Assembly: GCF_000375465.1 (NCBI RefSeq)
Contig: NZ_AQXH01000003.1
Span: forward strand, 98,501 to 162,500
DNA from: Balneola vulgaris DSM 17893
GTDB taxonomy: Bacteria; Bacteroidota; Rhodothermia; Balneolales; Balneolaceae
Length of the DNA stretch: 64,000 bases
Reading direction: 5' to 3'
The notes below the pieces were generated by a model. That model was not told the DNA's origin, did no database searches, and saw nothing but the letters and a program-made list of their open reading frames with translations. This document shows, piece by piece, positions 36,663-45,458 of this stretch (its first letter is position 1; each line of letters opens with the position of its first letter). The translations under genes and the position numbers were made by a program.

Positions 36663-37613
36663 ATGACTATGGAAACACAAGAGCAATTAGATGCATTTCA
36701 AGCTCGTATAGATGCGGGCGAAAAAATTGAACCAAAAGATTGGATGCCTGAGCGTTATCGCAAGCAATTAATCCGTATGGCAAGCCAGCATGCACATTCA
36801 GAAATTGTGGGTATGCTTCCTGAAGGGAACTGGATTGCTAGAGCTCCTTCCTTAAAACGTAAGCTCGTACTACTTGCTAAGGTTCAAGACGAAGCTGGCC
36901 ATGGTTTATACCTTTACAGCGCTACTGAAACCTTAGGTATTAGCCGTGATGAGCTAATCGATCAATATTTATATGGAAGCGCGAAATACTCAAGTATTTT
37001 CAACTATCCTACTTTAAGCTATGCGGATGTTTGTGTAATCGGATGGCTTGTAGATGGCGCTGCGATTGTGAACCAAACTAAATTAGCACATTCTTCTTAC
37101 GGACCATATGCTCGTGCAAATCTCAGAATTTGTAAGGAAGAAAGTTTCCACAAAAAGCAGGGTTACGAGATGGTAGCTAAATTAGCTAGTGGAACTCCTG
37201 CACAGCGCAAAATGGTACAAGAAGCTGTAAACAGATTATGGTGGCCAACTTTGATGATGTTTGGTCCTAATGATTCAGAATCTCCGAACAGTGCTGAACT
37301 CATTAAATGGCAAGTAAAGCTCAATACCAATGATGAATTGCGCCAACACTTTGTTGACCGCATGGTAATGGAGGCTGAAGCCGTAGGACTTACCTTACCC
37401 GATCCAGATCTCAAATTCAACGAAGAAACTGGACACTGGGAATTTGGTGAAATTCCTTGGGATGAATTCTGGGATGTAGTGAAAGGAAATGGCGTAATGA
37501 ACCGTGAGCGCATCAAGGCTCGTCGTAATGCACATGAAAATGGCCAATGGGTTCGCGAAGCAGCTACAGCCTATGCTCGCAAGAAGAAACTAGCCCAAGA
37601 AAAAGCATCCTAG
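36663..37613 (+). CDS. paaA: Phenylacetyl-CoA 1,2-epoxidase catalytic subunit PaaA
   Basis: 316-residue catalytic di-iron subunit of the ring-epoxidising oxygenase. The metal-binding helices are recognisable in [17 protein letters not shown] and [13 protein letters not shown], each giving Glu/His ligands. [14 protein letters not shown] lies near the C-terminus. Length is normal. The start could be the first or third codon (both ATG). It is the first gene of the paa cluster. A large hairpin with T-run separates it from paaB, so PaaA may be made in excess of downstream proteins. Confidence 0.97.
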   Translation: MTMETQEQLDAFQARIDAGEKIEPKDWMPERYRKQLIRMASQHAHSEIVGMLPEGNWIARAPSLKRKLVLLAKVQDEAGHGLYLYSATETLGISRDELIDQYLYGSAKYSSIFNYPTLSYADVCVIGWLVDGAAIVNQTKLAHSSYGPYARANLRICKEESFHKKQGYEMVAKLASGTPAQRKMVQEAVNRLWWPTLMMFGPNDSESPNSAELIKWQVKLNTNDELRQHFVDRMVMEAEAVGLTLPDPDLKFNEETGHWEFGEIPWDEFWDVVKGNGVMNRERIKARRNAHENGQWVREAATAYARKKKLAQEKAS

Positions 37614-37632
37614 TTTAACGAACGAATTAATA

Positions 37633-37687
37633 AGCTAAATGGAATAGGTCATTCAACCATGAATGGATTTCATTTAGCTCCTTTTTT
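37633..37687 (+). terminator. Hairpin and T-run between paaA and paaB (attenuator candidate)
   Basis: AGCTAAATG (37633-37641) pairs with CATTTAGCT (37671-37679). Inside it is a second pair CATTC/GAATG. The stem is followed after two C by TTTTTT. This is terminator-like but lies inside an operon, so it probably gives partial termination or 3'-end protection of paaA mRNA. Confidence 0.6.
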
Positions 37688-37738
37688 GAGCTGTTGTATT
37701 GAAGTCTGGCTCAATCCATCAACTAACAAAAAATTATA

Positions 37739-38038
37739 ATGTCTGAAACGAACGAAAAAGAATGGCCTCTGTGGGAGGTTTTTTATCAACCTAAGAACGG
37801 CAAACCTTACGAACATGCTGGCAGTTTACACGCTGCAGATGCCGAAAACGCACTTCAAAACGCTCGCGACGTTTATGCTCGTCGTAATGAAGGAATCGGA
37901 ATTTGGGTTGTTCCTTCTGATCAGATCACGGCTTCGACGCCCGAAGATATGGGCCCATTTTTTGACCCCGCTTCTGATAAGCCGTACCGCCACCCACAAT
38001 TTTATAGTGTACCAAGAGCCGTTAAAAAGAGATCATGA
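37739..38038 (+). CDS. paaB: Phenylacetyl-CoA epoxidase subunit PaaB
   Basis: 99-residue structural subunit of the PaaABC complex that bridges PaaA and PaaC. Family hallmarks are WPLWEVFYQPKNGKPYEHAGS near the N-terminus, HAADAENALQNARDVYARR and the IWVVPSDQI strand. Length is typical. It overlaps paaC by 4 nt (ATGA), so translation is coupled. Confidence 0.96.
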   Translation: MSETNEKEWPLWEVFYQPKNGKPYEHAGSLHAADAENALQNARDVYARRNEGIGIWVVPSDQITASTPEDMGPFFDPASDKPYRHPQFYSVPRAVKKRS

Positions 38039-38814
38039 GTACAGATAGCTTGACAAAAAAAGACGCTTATTTAAAGTACCTACTTCGCTTGGCCGACGAC
38101 CGACTTATATTAGGTCAACGTATGTCTGAGTGGTGTGGACATGGTCCTGTTCTAGAGGAAGATCTAGCATTAGCTAATATCTCTTTAGATTTAATTGGCC
38201 ATGCCGCTGCACTTTATTCACATGCGGCCGATGTTGAAGACAAAGGGCATGATGAAGATCATTTTGCTTACTTCAGAGATGACGATGAGTTTACCAATCT
38301 TCAGTTGTGTGAACTGCCTAATGGCGACTTTGCCTTTACCATAGCTCGACTATTCCTATTTAGCTCGTTTAGCTACTTCCAATACACTGCACTAAAAGAT
38401 GTGAAGGATGAGCAGTTGAATGGAATGATGAATAAACACCTCAAAGAAATTAAATACCATTTACGTCATTCGCGTGATTGGGTACTTCGTTTGGGTGATG
38501 GCACTGAAGAAAGCCACAAGCGTATGCAAGATGCAATGGATGAACTTTGGATGTATGTAGGGGAATTATTCTACATGGACGAAGTAGATGAAACCATCAT
38601 CAAAGAAGGCAATGCCGTTGACACTTCTACGTTCAAGGATGAGTGGAAGAAGCTTGTTGAGGAAACCCTTACTGAGGCGACCTTAACAATACCTGATTGG
38701 GAACAGTTTATGATGAGTGGAAGCCGTAATGGAATGCATACCGAGCATTTAGGACATATGTTGGCTCAAATGCAGTTCTTGCGTCGCTCACATCCTGATG
38801 CTGTTTGGAAATAA
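38035..38814 (+). CDS. paaC: Phenylacetyl-CoA epoxidase structural subunit PaaC
   Basis: 259-residue ferritin-like subunit that pairs with PaaA but lacks a functional di-iron site in the family. Recognisable parts are LADDRLILGQRMSEWCGHGP (near 18), ALANISLDLIGHA and EIKYHLRHSRDWVLRLGDGT. It starts inside the paaB stop (ATGA). An intrinsic terminator-like hairpin follows its stop, before paaD. Confidence 0.96.
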   Translation: MSTDSLTKKDAYLKYLLRLADDRLILGQRMSEWCGHGPVLEEDLALANISLDLIGHAAALYSHAADVEDKGHDEDHFAYFRDDDEFTNLQLCELPNGDFAFTIARLFLFSSFSYFQYTALKDVKDEQLNGMMNKHLKEIKYHLRHSRDWVLRLGDGTEESHKRMQDAMDELWMYVGELFYMDEVDETIIKEGNAVDTSTFKDEWKKLVEETLTEATLTIPDWEQFMMSGSRNGMHTEHLGHMLAQMQFLRRSHPDAVWK

Positions 38815-38824
38815 GTGTAAAGAG

Positions 38825-38851
38825 AAGCTCTTCCATTAGAAGAGCTTTTTT
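38825..38851 (+). terminator. Intrinsic terminator/attenuator between paaC and paaD
   Basis: AAGCTCTT (38825-38832), a 7-nt loop, AAGAGCTT (38840-38847) and T continuing to 38851. The stem is perfect, directly after the paaC stop and 26 bp before the paaD start. Confidence 0.8.
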
Positions 38852-38876
38852 ATTCACTCAAACTACTAAATACTTT

Positions 38877-39383
38877 ATGTCAGAAACCGTCTTACATACT
38901 GAAGACCAAATTTGGGAGTATTTAACCGAGGTTAATGATCCTGAAATACCTGTTCTCAATATCATTGAGATGGGCATCGCTCGCAGTGTTGAGATTGTAG
39001 ACGAAAAAGTTATCGTTAAAATTACCCCTACTTATTCTGGCTGCCCTGCCATGAACGCCATAGAGCAATCGGTACGGGATAAGCTTCACGATAAATCGGT
39101 ACCAAATTTTGAGGTGATTTTAGATTACTCTGAAGCATGGACTACCGACTGGATGACGGAAGAGGCCAAAGCCAAGCTAAAAGATTATGGCATTGCTCCT
39201 CCAGAAAAATCTACCAACGACGACGACTTCCTTACGAGCTTAAGTAGCACGAAGATTGTGCCCTGTCCTTATTGCGACTCTTTTGAAACGGAATTGCAAA
39301 GCCAATTTGGTTCAACAGCCTGCAAAGCCCAATACTTCTGCAATGGCTGTCATCAACCATTTGAACACTTTAAGTGTATCTAA
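38877..39383 (+). CDS. paaD: PaaD, phenylacetate epoxidase maturation protein
   Basis: 168 residues. The ATG at 38877 (MSETVLHTEDQIW) is chosen because the open frame upstream of it runs through the paaC end and the terminator. The N-terminal MIP18/DUF59 domain shows VNDPEIPVLNIIEMGI and the TPTYSGCPAMNAIE motif. A C-terminal zinc-ribbon-like region with CPYC, then TACKAQYFCNGC and a final FKC, contains the extra cysteines typical of PaaD. It is thought to help assemble metal centres of the epoxidase system. PaaE, the usual reductase neighbour, does not follow. Confidence 0.94.
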   Translation: MSETVLHTEDQIWEYLTEVNDPEIPVLNIIEMGIARSVEIVDEKVIVKITPTYSGCPAMNAIEQSVRDKLHDKSVPNFEVILDYSEAWTTDWMTEEAKAKLKDYGIAPPEKSTNDDDFLTSLSSTKIVPCPYCDSFETELQSQFGSTACKAQYFCNGCHQPFEHFKCI

Positions 39384-39403
39384 GATTATCTCATGCCATG
39401 AAA

Positions 39404-40429
39404 TTACAAGTCATCAGGTAATTGATACTTTGTAATCTTTGGATAATCTTCAAGGGTATTAAGTAAATATGCTTTCCTTCCTATTATTTGAAACGACTTT
39501 GCAGACTTAGGCAGATTCACTTCTTTAACAAAGTCACCATTGGATTTATCAAACACCCACAATCGATTCGCATGCTCAACTTGTTCGAGTAGTAAATCAA
39601 TATCGGAGGCATATTCCTGTAATTCCGACTTTGATACTATTCTCCCACTAAAAACAACGTAGATGTAATCCTCACCAACCGAAATGTCTATGGCGCCGAC
39701 TGGATGTATATTTATATCAGGTAAACTAAAGCCTCCTTTTATCTGTGGATTAGGGATGGGAATACCCTCCGGTCCATCAGTTAAATAATGAACCCCAGCT
39801 TCAGTCACATTTATGATCAAGGATGAATATTTAAATGCTATTAAAAGTCTTTCTCCATCATTTGCAAAGAGTAACGTTTGAAGCATTAATGGATTCGATA
39901 GAGCTTTTAGTTCAGGTGACTTACTCAAAGAATGCTGCCATAATAAATCAGATTCACTGAATCCCGTTTTATTAATTCGCCAGGCTTTTAAAAAGTTTTC
40001 AGAATAGTCTATGGTGACGAGAGTAGAGTCATTAATTAGTGCAGCCTGATAGATCTTAGCCTCGAATGTATTCCAAGTTAGATCCCTTTTATGCGTTAAG
40101 TTCGCGGTAAAAACACCAATCCGGCTTAGTCCAGCATCCCAAATTAGTAGGTCCCCATTCGAGAATTTGGTAAATCGCTTATAGAACATTGGGCTTACTT
40201 CTCCCGGACCTCTTCCTTCTCTTAAATGAGCAACCTCTTCATCTAAAGTGAAATTTATACTGCGAATCGGGTATACATTATCAACAGGATCATTTACTAG
40301 AATCCTATCCTCTTCTAAAACTACAATGTGGTTTGGGTTAAAAAGCGACTCGCTTGCTTCTCCGAGTGGATACCAACTTCGAGAAAAGATTACGAAGACA
40401 TAAATAATTGATAAAAATCCCTTATTCAT
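39404..40429 (-). CDS. 6-bladed beta-propeller protein, reverse strand inside the paa cluster
   Basis: 341 residues, N-terminal hydrophobic segment (about 4-18) followed by a propeller. The motif HLREGRGPGEVSPMF, followed by NGDLLIWDAGLSRIGVF, is the blade-1 signature of Bacteroidota 6-bladed propellers (consensus G-GPGE, then D---RI--F). The last blade includes LWVFDKSNGDFVKEVNLP. It is probably exported. The N-terminus lacks a clean cleavage site, so it may be membrane-anchored. It lies antisense between paaD and paaG and is unlikely to be a paa enzyme. A fragment resembling the four-hairpin repeat lies just upstream (40473-40502). Confidence 0.75.
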   Translation of the reverse strand: MNKGFLSIIYVFVIFSRSWYPLGEASESLFNPNHIVVLEEDRILVNDPVDNVYPIRSINFTLDEEVAHLREGRGPGEVSPMFYKRFTKFSNGDLLIWDAGLSRIGVFTANLTHKRDLTWNTFEAKIYQAALINDSTLVTIDYSENFLKAWRINKTGFSESDLLWQHSLSKSPELKALSNPLMLQTLLFANDGERLLIAFKYSSLIINVTEAGVHYLTDGPEGIPIPNPQIKGGFSLPDINIHPVGAIDISVGEDYIYVVFSGRIVSKSELQEYASDIDLLLEQVEHANRLWVFDKSNGDFVKEVNLPKSAKSFQIIGRKAYLLNTLEDYPKITKYQLPDDL

Positions 40430-40472
40430 AATGACTCATTATTCAGCTCAATTCCATGGCGTGCACAACCGG

Positions 40473-40502
40473 AGGCTTACGCTATTTTATTTATAGAATT
40501 TA
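40473..40502. repeat. Possible decayed fragment of the four-hairpin repeat
   Basis: AGGCTTACGCTA (40473-40484) matches AGGCATACGCTA of repeat copy 1 in 11 of 12 positions. TATAGAATTTA (40492-40502) matches 11 of 11, with a 7-nt instead of 4-nt gap between them. Neither H2 nor H3 can be recognised alongside. The rest of 40430-40629 shows no gene. Confidence 0.35.
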
Positions 40503-40629
40503 ATCTAAGTATATAATATTGTTAGATAAAACAAAATCGTTAACACTTTTATTGCTTCAGGTACATTTACTTCTTCACGAATTATTGTTTATTTAAAAAT
40601 CAGATACGAAAACATGAATTCTTATAATC

Positions 40630-40995
40630 ATGAAGTTACTTCCTATAGTGTTTAGTCTATTCTTACTTACACTTCCTTTGCATGCAATAGCTCAAAGTGC
40701 CAATCTAACTTCCACCCAATCACAAGAGCAGCCCTTAACATTTAGCTATCAAGCCGCTCCTGTTCAACTAGTTCAATTTGATTCTGCGACACTTCTTCAA
40801 CGCAAATCTTCCACAGCATTAAAAAGTGTTGGCTTTCTCTTACAAGGTCTTAAGTACCGTTCTGCTGTAGATGAATTCAATGCACTCCCACCCTTTGATA
40901 TTCGAAAGTTTGAGTCGCCAAATGTAAGTTCCTATCAATCTTATATACAGAATACCTATTTACTTCGATCTAAGCCTTTTGCCGTGAAGTTTTAA
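40630..40995 (+). CDS. Small exported protein of unknown function
   Basis: 121 residues. A clear Sec signal peptide ends AIAQ at residue 22. The mature part is short, polar and without Cys, with a Ser/Gln-rich start and a segment KSVGFLLQGLKYRSAVDEF. No family is recognised. It is encoded alone between the reverse-strand propeller gene and paaG, 119 bp before paaG. Composition is not unusual. Confidence 0.6.
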   Translation: MKLLPIVFSLFLLTLPLHAIAQSANLTSTQSQEQPLTFSYQAAPVQLVQFDSATLLQRKSSTALKSVGFLLQGLKYRSAVDEFNALPPFDIRKFESPNVSSYQSYIQNTYLLRSKPFAVKF

Positions 40996-41114
40996 CTTCA
41001 TTCCCCAAATAACTTCTGCTTCCTCGGTTACTTTTTTCTGCATGTTCTTTGAATAGATGCTAGATTCAAAGGCCGTTTACTCCTTTTAAATCAATTAATT
41101 AAATTATTGTTTTC

Positions 41115-41900
41115 ATGAGCTTTATAGCAAAAGAACTAACTAATTCAGTACTCCGAATTACACTCAACCGTCCAGATGTACTAAATAGTTTTAACTATGC
41201 GATGGCTGAAGAAGTACAAGCTGCCTTTCAAGTAGCTGCCAGTAATGATGAGATTCGTAGTGTTTTACTTACAGCAAATGGTCGTGCTTTTTGTGCGGGA
41301 CAAGATCTTCAAGAAGTAACAGAGATTTCAAAAGACCCCAATCGTGAATTAAGTGAAGTGGTTCATCATACATACAATCCCATCATTAAAGCGATTCGCG
41401 AACTTGAAATGCCTGTAATCTGTGCTGTTAACGGGACTGCTGCGGGTGCAGGTGCTAACATCGCTTTAGCTTGTGATATGGTAATTGCTTCTGAAGAAGC
41501 TAAGTTCATTCAGTCGTTTTCTAATATTGGCTTAATTCCGGATAGTGGTGGAACGTACATTCTACCTCGCCTTATTGGTTTAGCTCGTGCTACTGAACTC
41601 ACCTTTACGGGTCGCCCAGTTAAAGCACCAGAAGCAGTTGAAATGGGTATGATATATAAAGCAGTACCAGCCGATTCACTGCTGGATGAAGCCATCACTT
41701 TATGCGAACGTTTTGCCGCTATGCCAACGCGTGGATTCGGTTTAACAAAAAAAGGATTTAACGCCGGTTTCAGTAATAACCTTGAGCAACAATTAAACCT
41801 TGAGGCAGATTTACAAGCTGAAGCGGGTTCAACGCACGATTACAACGAAGGGGTTCAGGCCTTCTTAGAAAAACGAAAGCCCACCTTTACCGGCAAATAA
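41115..41900 (+). CDS. paaG: PaaG, ring-1,2-epoxyphenylacetyl-CoA isomerase
   Basis: 261-residue crotonase-fold enzyme converting the ring epoxide to oxepin-CoA. It has the oxyanion loop FCAGQDLQEV near residue 60 and NGTAAGAGANIALACD near 108. The SNIGLIPDSGGTYILPRL motif carries the PaaG-type Asp in place of the hydratase glutamate. The C-terminal EGVQAFLEKRKPTFTGK is typical of PaaG. The next gene starts 1 nt after its stop. Confidence 0.94.
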   Translation: MSFIAKELTNSVLRITLNRPDVLNSFNYAMAEEVQAAFQVAASNDEIRSVLLTANGRAFCAGQDLQEVTEISKDPNRELSEVVHHTYNPIIKAIRELEMPVICAVNGTAAGAGANIALACDMVIASEEAKFIQSFSNIGLIPDSGGTYILPRLIGLARATELTFTGRPVKAPEAVEMGMIYKAVPADSLLDEAITLCERFAAMPTRGFGLTKKGFNAGFSNNLEQQLNLEADLQAEAGSTHDYNEGVQAFLEKRKPTFTGK

Positions 41901-41901
41901 G

Positions 41902-42108
41902 ATGAAATTAATTACAGAAACGATCATATGCTGCCCAAAATGTTCGATGGATAGCACTGAAACGATGCCCACAGATCGTTGTTTATATTTTTGGGAGTGC
42001 CCGCATTGTTTCGAGCTTATTAAGCCCAAGCAAGGCGATTGCTGTGTTTTCTGTTCCTATGCCGAGCATGCATGTCCACCCATTCAAAATGGAGATTGCT
42101 GTACTTAA
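41902..42108 (+). CDS. GDCCVxC-type cysteine-rich small protein
   Basis: 68 residues with ten Cys. The N-terminal half resembles a zinc ribbon (CCPKCS ... WECPHC) and the C-terminal half has the GDCCVFCSYAEHACPPIQ motif, ending GDCC. Such GDCCVxC proteins are widespread, often near metal-handling genes, with no established function. Its start is 1 nt after the paaG stop, so it is translated with paaG. A role in metal supply for paa enzymes is only a guess. Confidence 0.85.
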   Translation: MKLITETIICCPKCSMDSTETMPTDRCLYFWECPHCFELIKPKQGDCCVFCSYAEHACPPIQNGDCCT

Positions 42109-42193
42109 ATTGATGCAGGATTTTACCCTGCATTCCCTTTCATATTCCTTATCTTAAATAGAACCTTCAATTCTAAACATTTTAAAAGTTCTT

Positions 42194-43366
42194 ATGTTCA
42201 ACAGCGAATCAGTTATTGGTATTATCGGAGCCGGAACCATGGGCGCCGGAATTGCACAAGTAGCCGCAACAAATGGGCATACTGTTTACTTATATGATGC
42301 CTATGCCGAGCAACTACCTAAAGCTAAAGCTGGCTTAGAAAAAATCTTAAATCGCCAAGTTGAAAAAGGACGCATGACGCAAGAGAAAGTGGATGGTATT
42401 TTAAACCGCATTCACTTCGTTGATGATTTAACAAAGTTTGGTTCATGTTCACTGGTTATCGAAGCCATTATTGAAAACATCGACATTAAGAAAGATGCTT
42501 TTCAACGTCTCGAAGCAATAGTTCCTAAAGATTGCGTACTTGCTTCTAACACCTCTTCCCTTTCAATAGCCTCTATTTCGTCGGCATTAAAAAAACCAGG
42601 CCGTTTCTTAGGGATTCATTTTTTCAACCCTGCTCCCCTTATGAAGCTTGTTGAAATTATTCCAAGTGTTGCCACAGATACTGGCTTAGCTGAGCAAGTA
42701 AAAGCCTTTATAGCAGGCTGGGGTAAAGTTACCGTGATTGCGAAAGATACTCCTGGTTTTATCGTAAACCGAGTAGCTCGCCCATTTTATTCTGAAGCTA
42801 TACGGATCCTTGAAGAAGGCATCGCCGATGTTCCTACTATTGATTGGGCGATGAAAGAAATTGGTGGCTTTAGAATGGGACCATTCGAATTAATGGATTT
42901 GATTGGCCACGATGTGAATTATGAAGTAACTAGTTCCGTATTCCGTGAATTTTATTATGATCCTCGTTTTAAGCCTTCTTTCACACAAAAGCGATTGGTT
43001 GAAGCAGGCTGGCTTGGAAGAAAAACCGGGAAAGGCTTCTACAATTATGGTGAAGATTCCTTAAACCCTGAACCAAACACCGATCAGAACTTAGGTGCAG
43101 TAATTGTAGACCGAATCACAGCGATGCTAATGAACGAAGCATTTGACGCTGTGTTTATGAATATCGGAAGCGCAGAAGATGTAGACCTCGCGATGCAGAA
43201 TGGGGTAAACTACCCGAAGGGATTATTACAATGGGCTGAAGAAACAGGCTTGGATGCAATCCTGAAAAGAATGAATGATCTTTACGAAATGTATTTGGAA
43301 GACCGTTACCGCCCTAACCCGCTATTAAAACGCATGGCTAAGAACGGAGAAAGCTTTTATGCCTAA
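42194..43366 (+). CDS. paaH: PaaH, 3-hydroxyadipyl-CoA dehydrogenase
   Basis: 390-residue 3-hydroxyacyl-CoA dehydrogenase. The NAD-binding loop is IIGAGTMGAGIAQVAA at residue 9. The catalytic His is in GIHFFNPAPLMKLVEIIPS near 138, followed by DTPGFIVNRVARPFYSEA. The C-terminal domain is duplicated, which gives a length above single-domain forms and fits PaaH. It oxidises 3-hydroxyadipyl-CoA after ring cleavage. It overlaps paaI by 8 nt. Confidence 0.94.
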   Translation: MFNSESVIGIIGAGTMGAGIAQVAATNGHTVYLYDAYAEQLPKAKAGLEKILNRQVEKGRMTQEKVDGILNRIHFVDDLTKFGSCSLVIEAIIENIDIKKDAFQRLEAIVPKDCVLASNTSSLSIASISSALKKPGRFLGIHFFNPAPLMKLVEIIPSVATDTGLAEQVKAFIAGWGKVTVIAKDTPGFIVNRVARPFYSEAIRILEEGIADVPTIDWAMKEIGGFRMGPFELMDLIGHDVNYEVTSSVFREFYYDPRFKPSFTQKRLVEAGWLGRKTGKGFYNYGEDSLNPEPNTDQNLGAVIVDRITAMLMNEAFDAVFMNIGSAEDVDLAMQNGVNYPKGLLQWAEETGLDAILKRMNDLYEMYLEDRYRPNPLLKRMAKNGESFYA

Positions 43367-43769
43367 CACTCATGCTGATATCGTTCAACAAATGATCGAC
43401 AACGACCCATTTTCGCAATGGATGGGCATCCAAATTTTGAAGCAAGAGCCGGGCTTTGTTGAACTAGAAATGACCATTCGTAAAGAAATGGCGAATGGAT
43501 TTGGGGTATGTCATGGCGGAATCACTTACTCCTTTGCGGATAGTGCTTTAGCTTTTGCTTCAAACTCTAGGCATCATGTTTCTCTCGCTTTAGAGAACAA
43601 TATCAACTATACCAAAAAAGTTGAGGTTGGTGATACCTTAACGGCTACTACGGAAGAACTTCAAAATGGACGAACTATTGGCGTGTATTCGGTTCGGATA
43701 ACCAATCAACGAAATGAATTGGTAGCCGAGTTTAGAGGTACCGTTTACAGAACAAATAGTGGCAAATAA
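43359..43769 (+). CDS. paaI: PaaI, hydroxyphenylacetyl-CoA thioesterase
   Basis: 136-residue hotdog thioesterase. It has GVCHGGITYSFADSALAFASN with the catalytic Asp in the helix (SFADSALAF), and the core strand SLALENNINYTKKVEVGDTL. PaaI hydrolyses stalled hydroxyphenylacetyl-CoA intermediates and rescues CoA. Its start overlaps the paaH end by 8 nt. PaaJ follows after 39 bp. Confidence 0.94.
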   Translation: MPNTHADIVQQMIDNDPFSQWMGIQILKQEPGFVELEMTIRKEMANGFGVCHGGITYSFADSALAFASNSRHHVSLALENNINYTKKVEVGDTLTATTEELQNGRTIGVYSVRITNQRNELVAEFRGTVYRTNSGK

Positions 43770-43808
43770 CTCAACAATCAAATTTTCACTCTACTAACTG
43801 AATAATCT

Positions 43809-45026
43809 ATGTCTTCAAGAAACGCTTATATCGTTGATGGAATTAGAACCGCAATTGGGAAACTAAAAGGTAGCCTTTCGGGTGTACGTGCTGATGACTT
43901 GGCTGCCATTCCGATCAAAGAGCTTTTGAACCGTAATCCTGAAATCGATCCAACAGCCATTGAAGACGTGATTTTAGGCTGTGCCAATCAGGCTGGGGAA
44001 GACAACAGGAATGTGGCTCGTATGGCCGCATTATTAGCAGGCCTTCCCACATCCGTACCAGGCGAAACCGTTAACCGTTTATGTGCCTCTGGGATGAGTG
44101 CAACGGTTCGTGCTTTTCATGCCATTAAAGCTGGTGAAGGGGATCTGTTTATTACGGGTGGTATGGAGCATATGACGCGAGGCCCAATCGTACTTGGGAA
44201 AGGTTCTACTCCATACTCTGGTACTTCAGAAATGCATGACTCAACCTTTGGATGGAGGTTCGTAAATCCTAAAATGCATGAAATGTATGGCACTGATGGC
44301 ATGGGTATGACTGCAGAAAATGTGGTTGAAATGCATCAAATTTCCCGAGAAGATCAGGATAAGTTTGCAGCTTGGAGTCAACAAAAAGCAGGGGTTGCTC
44401 GTGATTCGGGCCGACTAGCTAAAGAAATCATTGCCGTTGAAATCCCACAAAGGAAAAAAGACCCCATCATCTTTGATCAAGACGAATTCATGCGCCCAAG
44501 TACTACTGCTGAAATTCTGGGCAACTTACGTCCTGCTTTCAAAAAAGATGGAAGTGTTACCGCAGGTAATGCCTCTGGACTTAATGATGGCGCCGCAGCA
44601 CTTCTTGTAGCTTCTGATGACGCTGTTGAAAAGTACAACTTAAAGCCGCTCACTCGAATTGTAGGCTCAGCTGTATCTGGAATTGAACCTCGTATAATGG
44701 GCTTAGGTCCTGTTGAAGCTACCCAAAAAGTTCTTGAAAGATCTGGATTGAGTTTAGATGACATGGATGTAATTGAGTTAAACGAAGCATTTGCGGGGCA
44801 ATCTCTTGGGGTAACTAGAAAGTTAGGTCTCTCAGATACTGATGCCCGAGTAAACCCAAATGGTGGTGCAATTGCAATTGGTCATCCATTAGGTATGACT
44901 GGCGCTCGACTATTACAAACGGCTTCTATTGAACTTCATGAACGTGATAACGCTAAGTATGCATTGTGTACTTTATGCGTTGGCGTTGGCCAAGGAATGG
45001 CTGTAGTTTTAGAGAAGGTAAGTTAA
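43809..45026 (+). CDS. paaJ: PaaJ, 3-oxoadipyl-CoA thiolase
   Basis: 405-residue thiolase. The active-site Cys is in VNRLCASGMSATVRAFHAIK near residue 90. His is in NPNGGAIAIGHPLGMTGAR and the second Cys is in CTLCVGVGQGMAVVLE. The 3-oxoadipyl-CoA-specific features are MEHMTRGP and the length. It cleaves 3-oxoadipyl-CoA to succinyl-CoA and acetyl-CoA, and in Paa systems also 3-oxo-5,6-dehydrosuberyl-CoA. It is distinct from the beta-oxidation thiolase at 26225. Confidence 0.95.
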   Translation: MSSRNAYIVDGIRTAIGKLKGSLSGVRADDLAAIPIKELLNRNPEIDPTAIEDVILGCANQAGEDNRNVARMAALLAGLPTSVPGETVNRLCASGMSATVRAFHAIKAGEGDLFITGGMEHMTRGPIVLGKGSTPYSGTSEMHDSTFGWRFVNPKMHEMYGTDGMGMTAENVVEMHQISREDQDKFAAWSQQKAGVARDSGRLAKEIIAVEIPQRKKDPIIFDQDEFMRPSTTAEILGNLRPAFKKDGSVTAGNASGLNDGAAALLVASDDAVEKYNLKPLTRIVGSAVSGIEPRIMGLGPVEATQKVLERSGLSLDDMDVIELNEAFAGQSLGVTRKLGLSDTDARVNPNGGAIAIGHPLGMTGARLLQTASIELHERDNAKYALCTLCVGVGQGMAVVLEKVS

Positions 45027-45055
45027 TTAAGTGATTATGTTACTGAGTTTCTAAT

Positions 45056-45424
45056 ATGTATAAACTATCTGAATTAGAATCTTGGGAATCTGCACGGCAA
45101 TTACGAATTGCTATTTCTGATTTAGTAAAATCATTTCCTGCTGATGAAAAATTTAGATTGAAGGATCAGATTGTTAGATCTTCAAGATCAATTCCTGCTA
45201 ACATAGCAGAAGGTTATGGAAGGTTTCATTATCAAGAAAACATTCAGTTTTGTCGAATTGCGCGCGGCTCACTTTATGAAACTCTTGAACACTTGATGTG
45301 TGCTAAAGACGAAGGCTAAATTACCGCTGAGCAATTTCAAGATTTGAATGATCAAATTCTTGAATGCCTAAAAATATTAAATGGATATGTTCAATATCTC
45401 AAAAAAGCTAAGAAATCCACTTAA
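45056..45424 (+). pseudogene. Four-helix-bundle (S23-type) protein with internal stop
   Basis: Family members are about 115-125 residues. Here codon 88 is TAA in the segment KDEG-stop-ITAEQF, where family members usually have an aromatic residue (often Tyr; TAT/TAC to TAA is one change). The frame then continues intact for 34 codons to TAA at 45422-45424 (DLNDQILECLKILNGYVQYL). The first part has the typical SRSIPANIAEGYGR and FCRIARGSLYE motifs. The protein as read lacks the last helix. It sits between paaJ and paaY. Function is unknown even for intact homologues. Confidence 0.85.
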
Positions 45425-45458
45425 TTACTCAATAACATAATCTCAAACACTAAGCCGA

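Noticed and set aside
38805..38876. Longer N-terminus of PaaD
   Set aside because: It would cross the paaC stop and the intrinsic terminator; the conserved protein starts at 38877.
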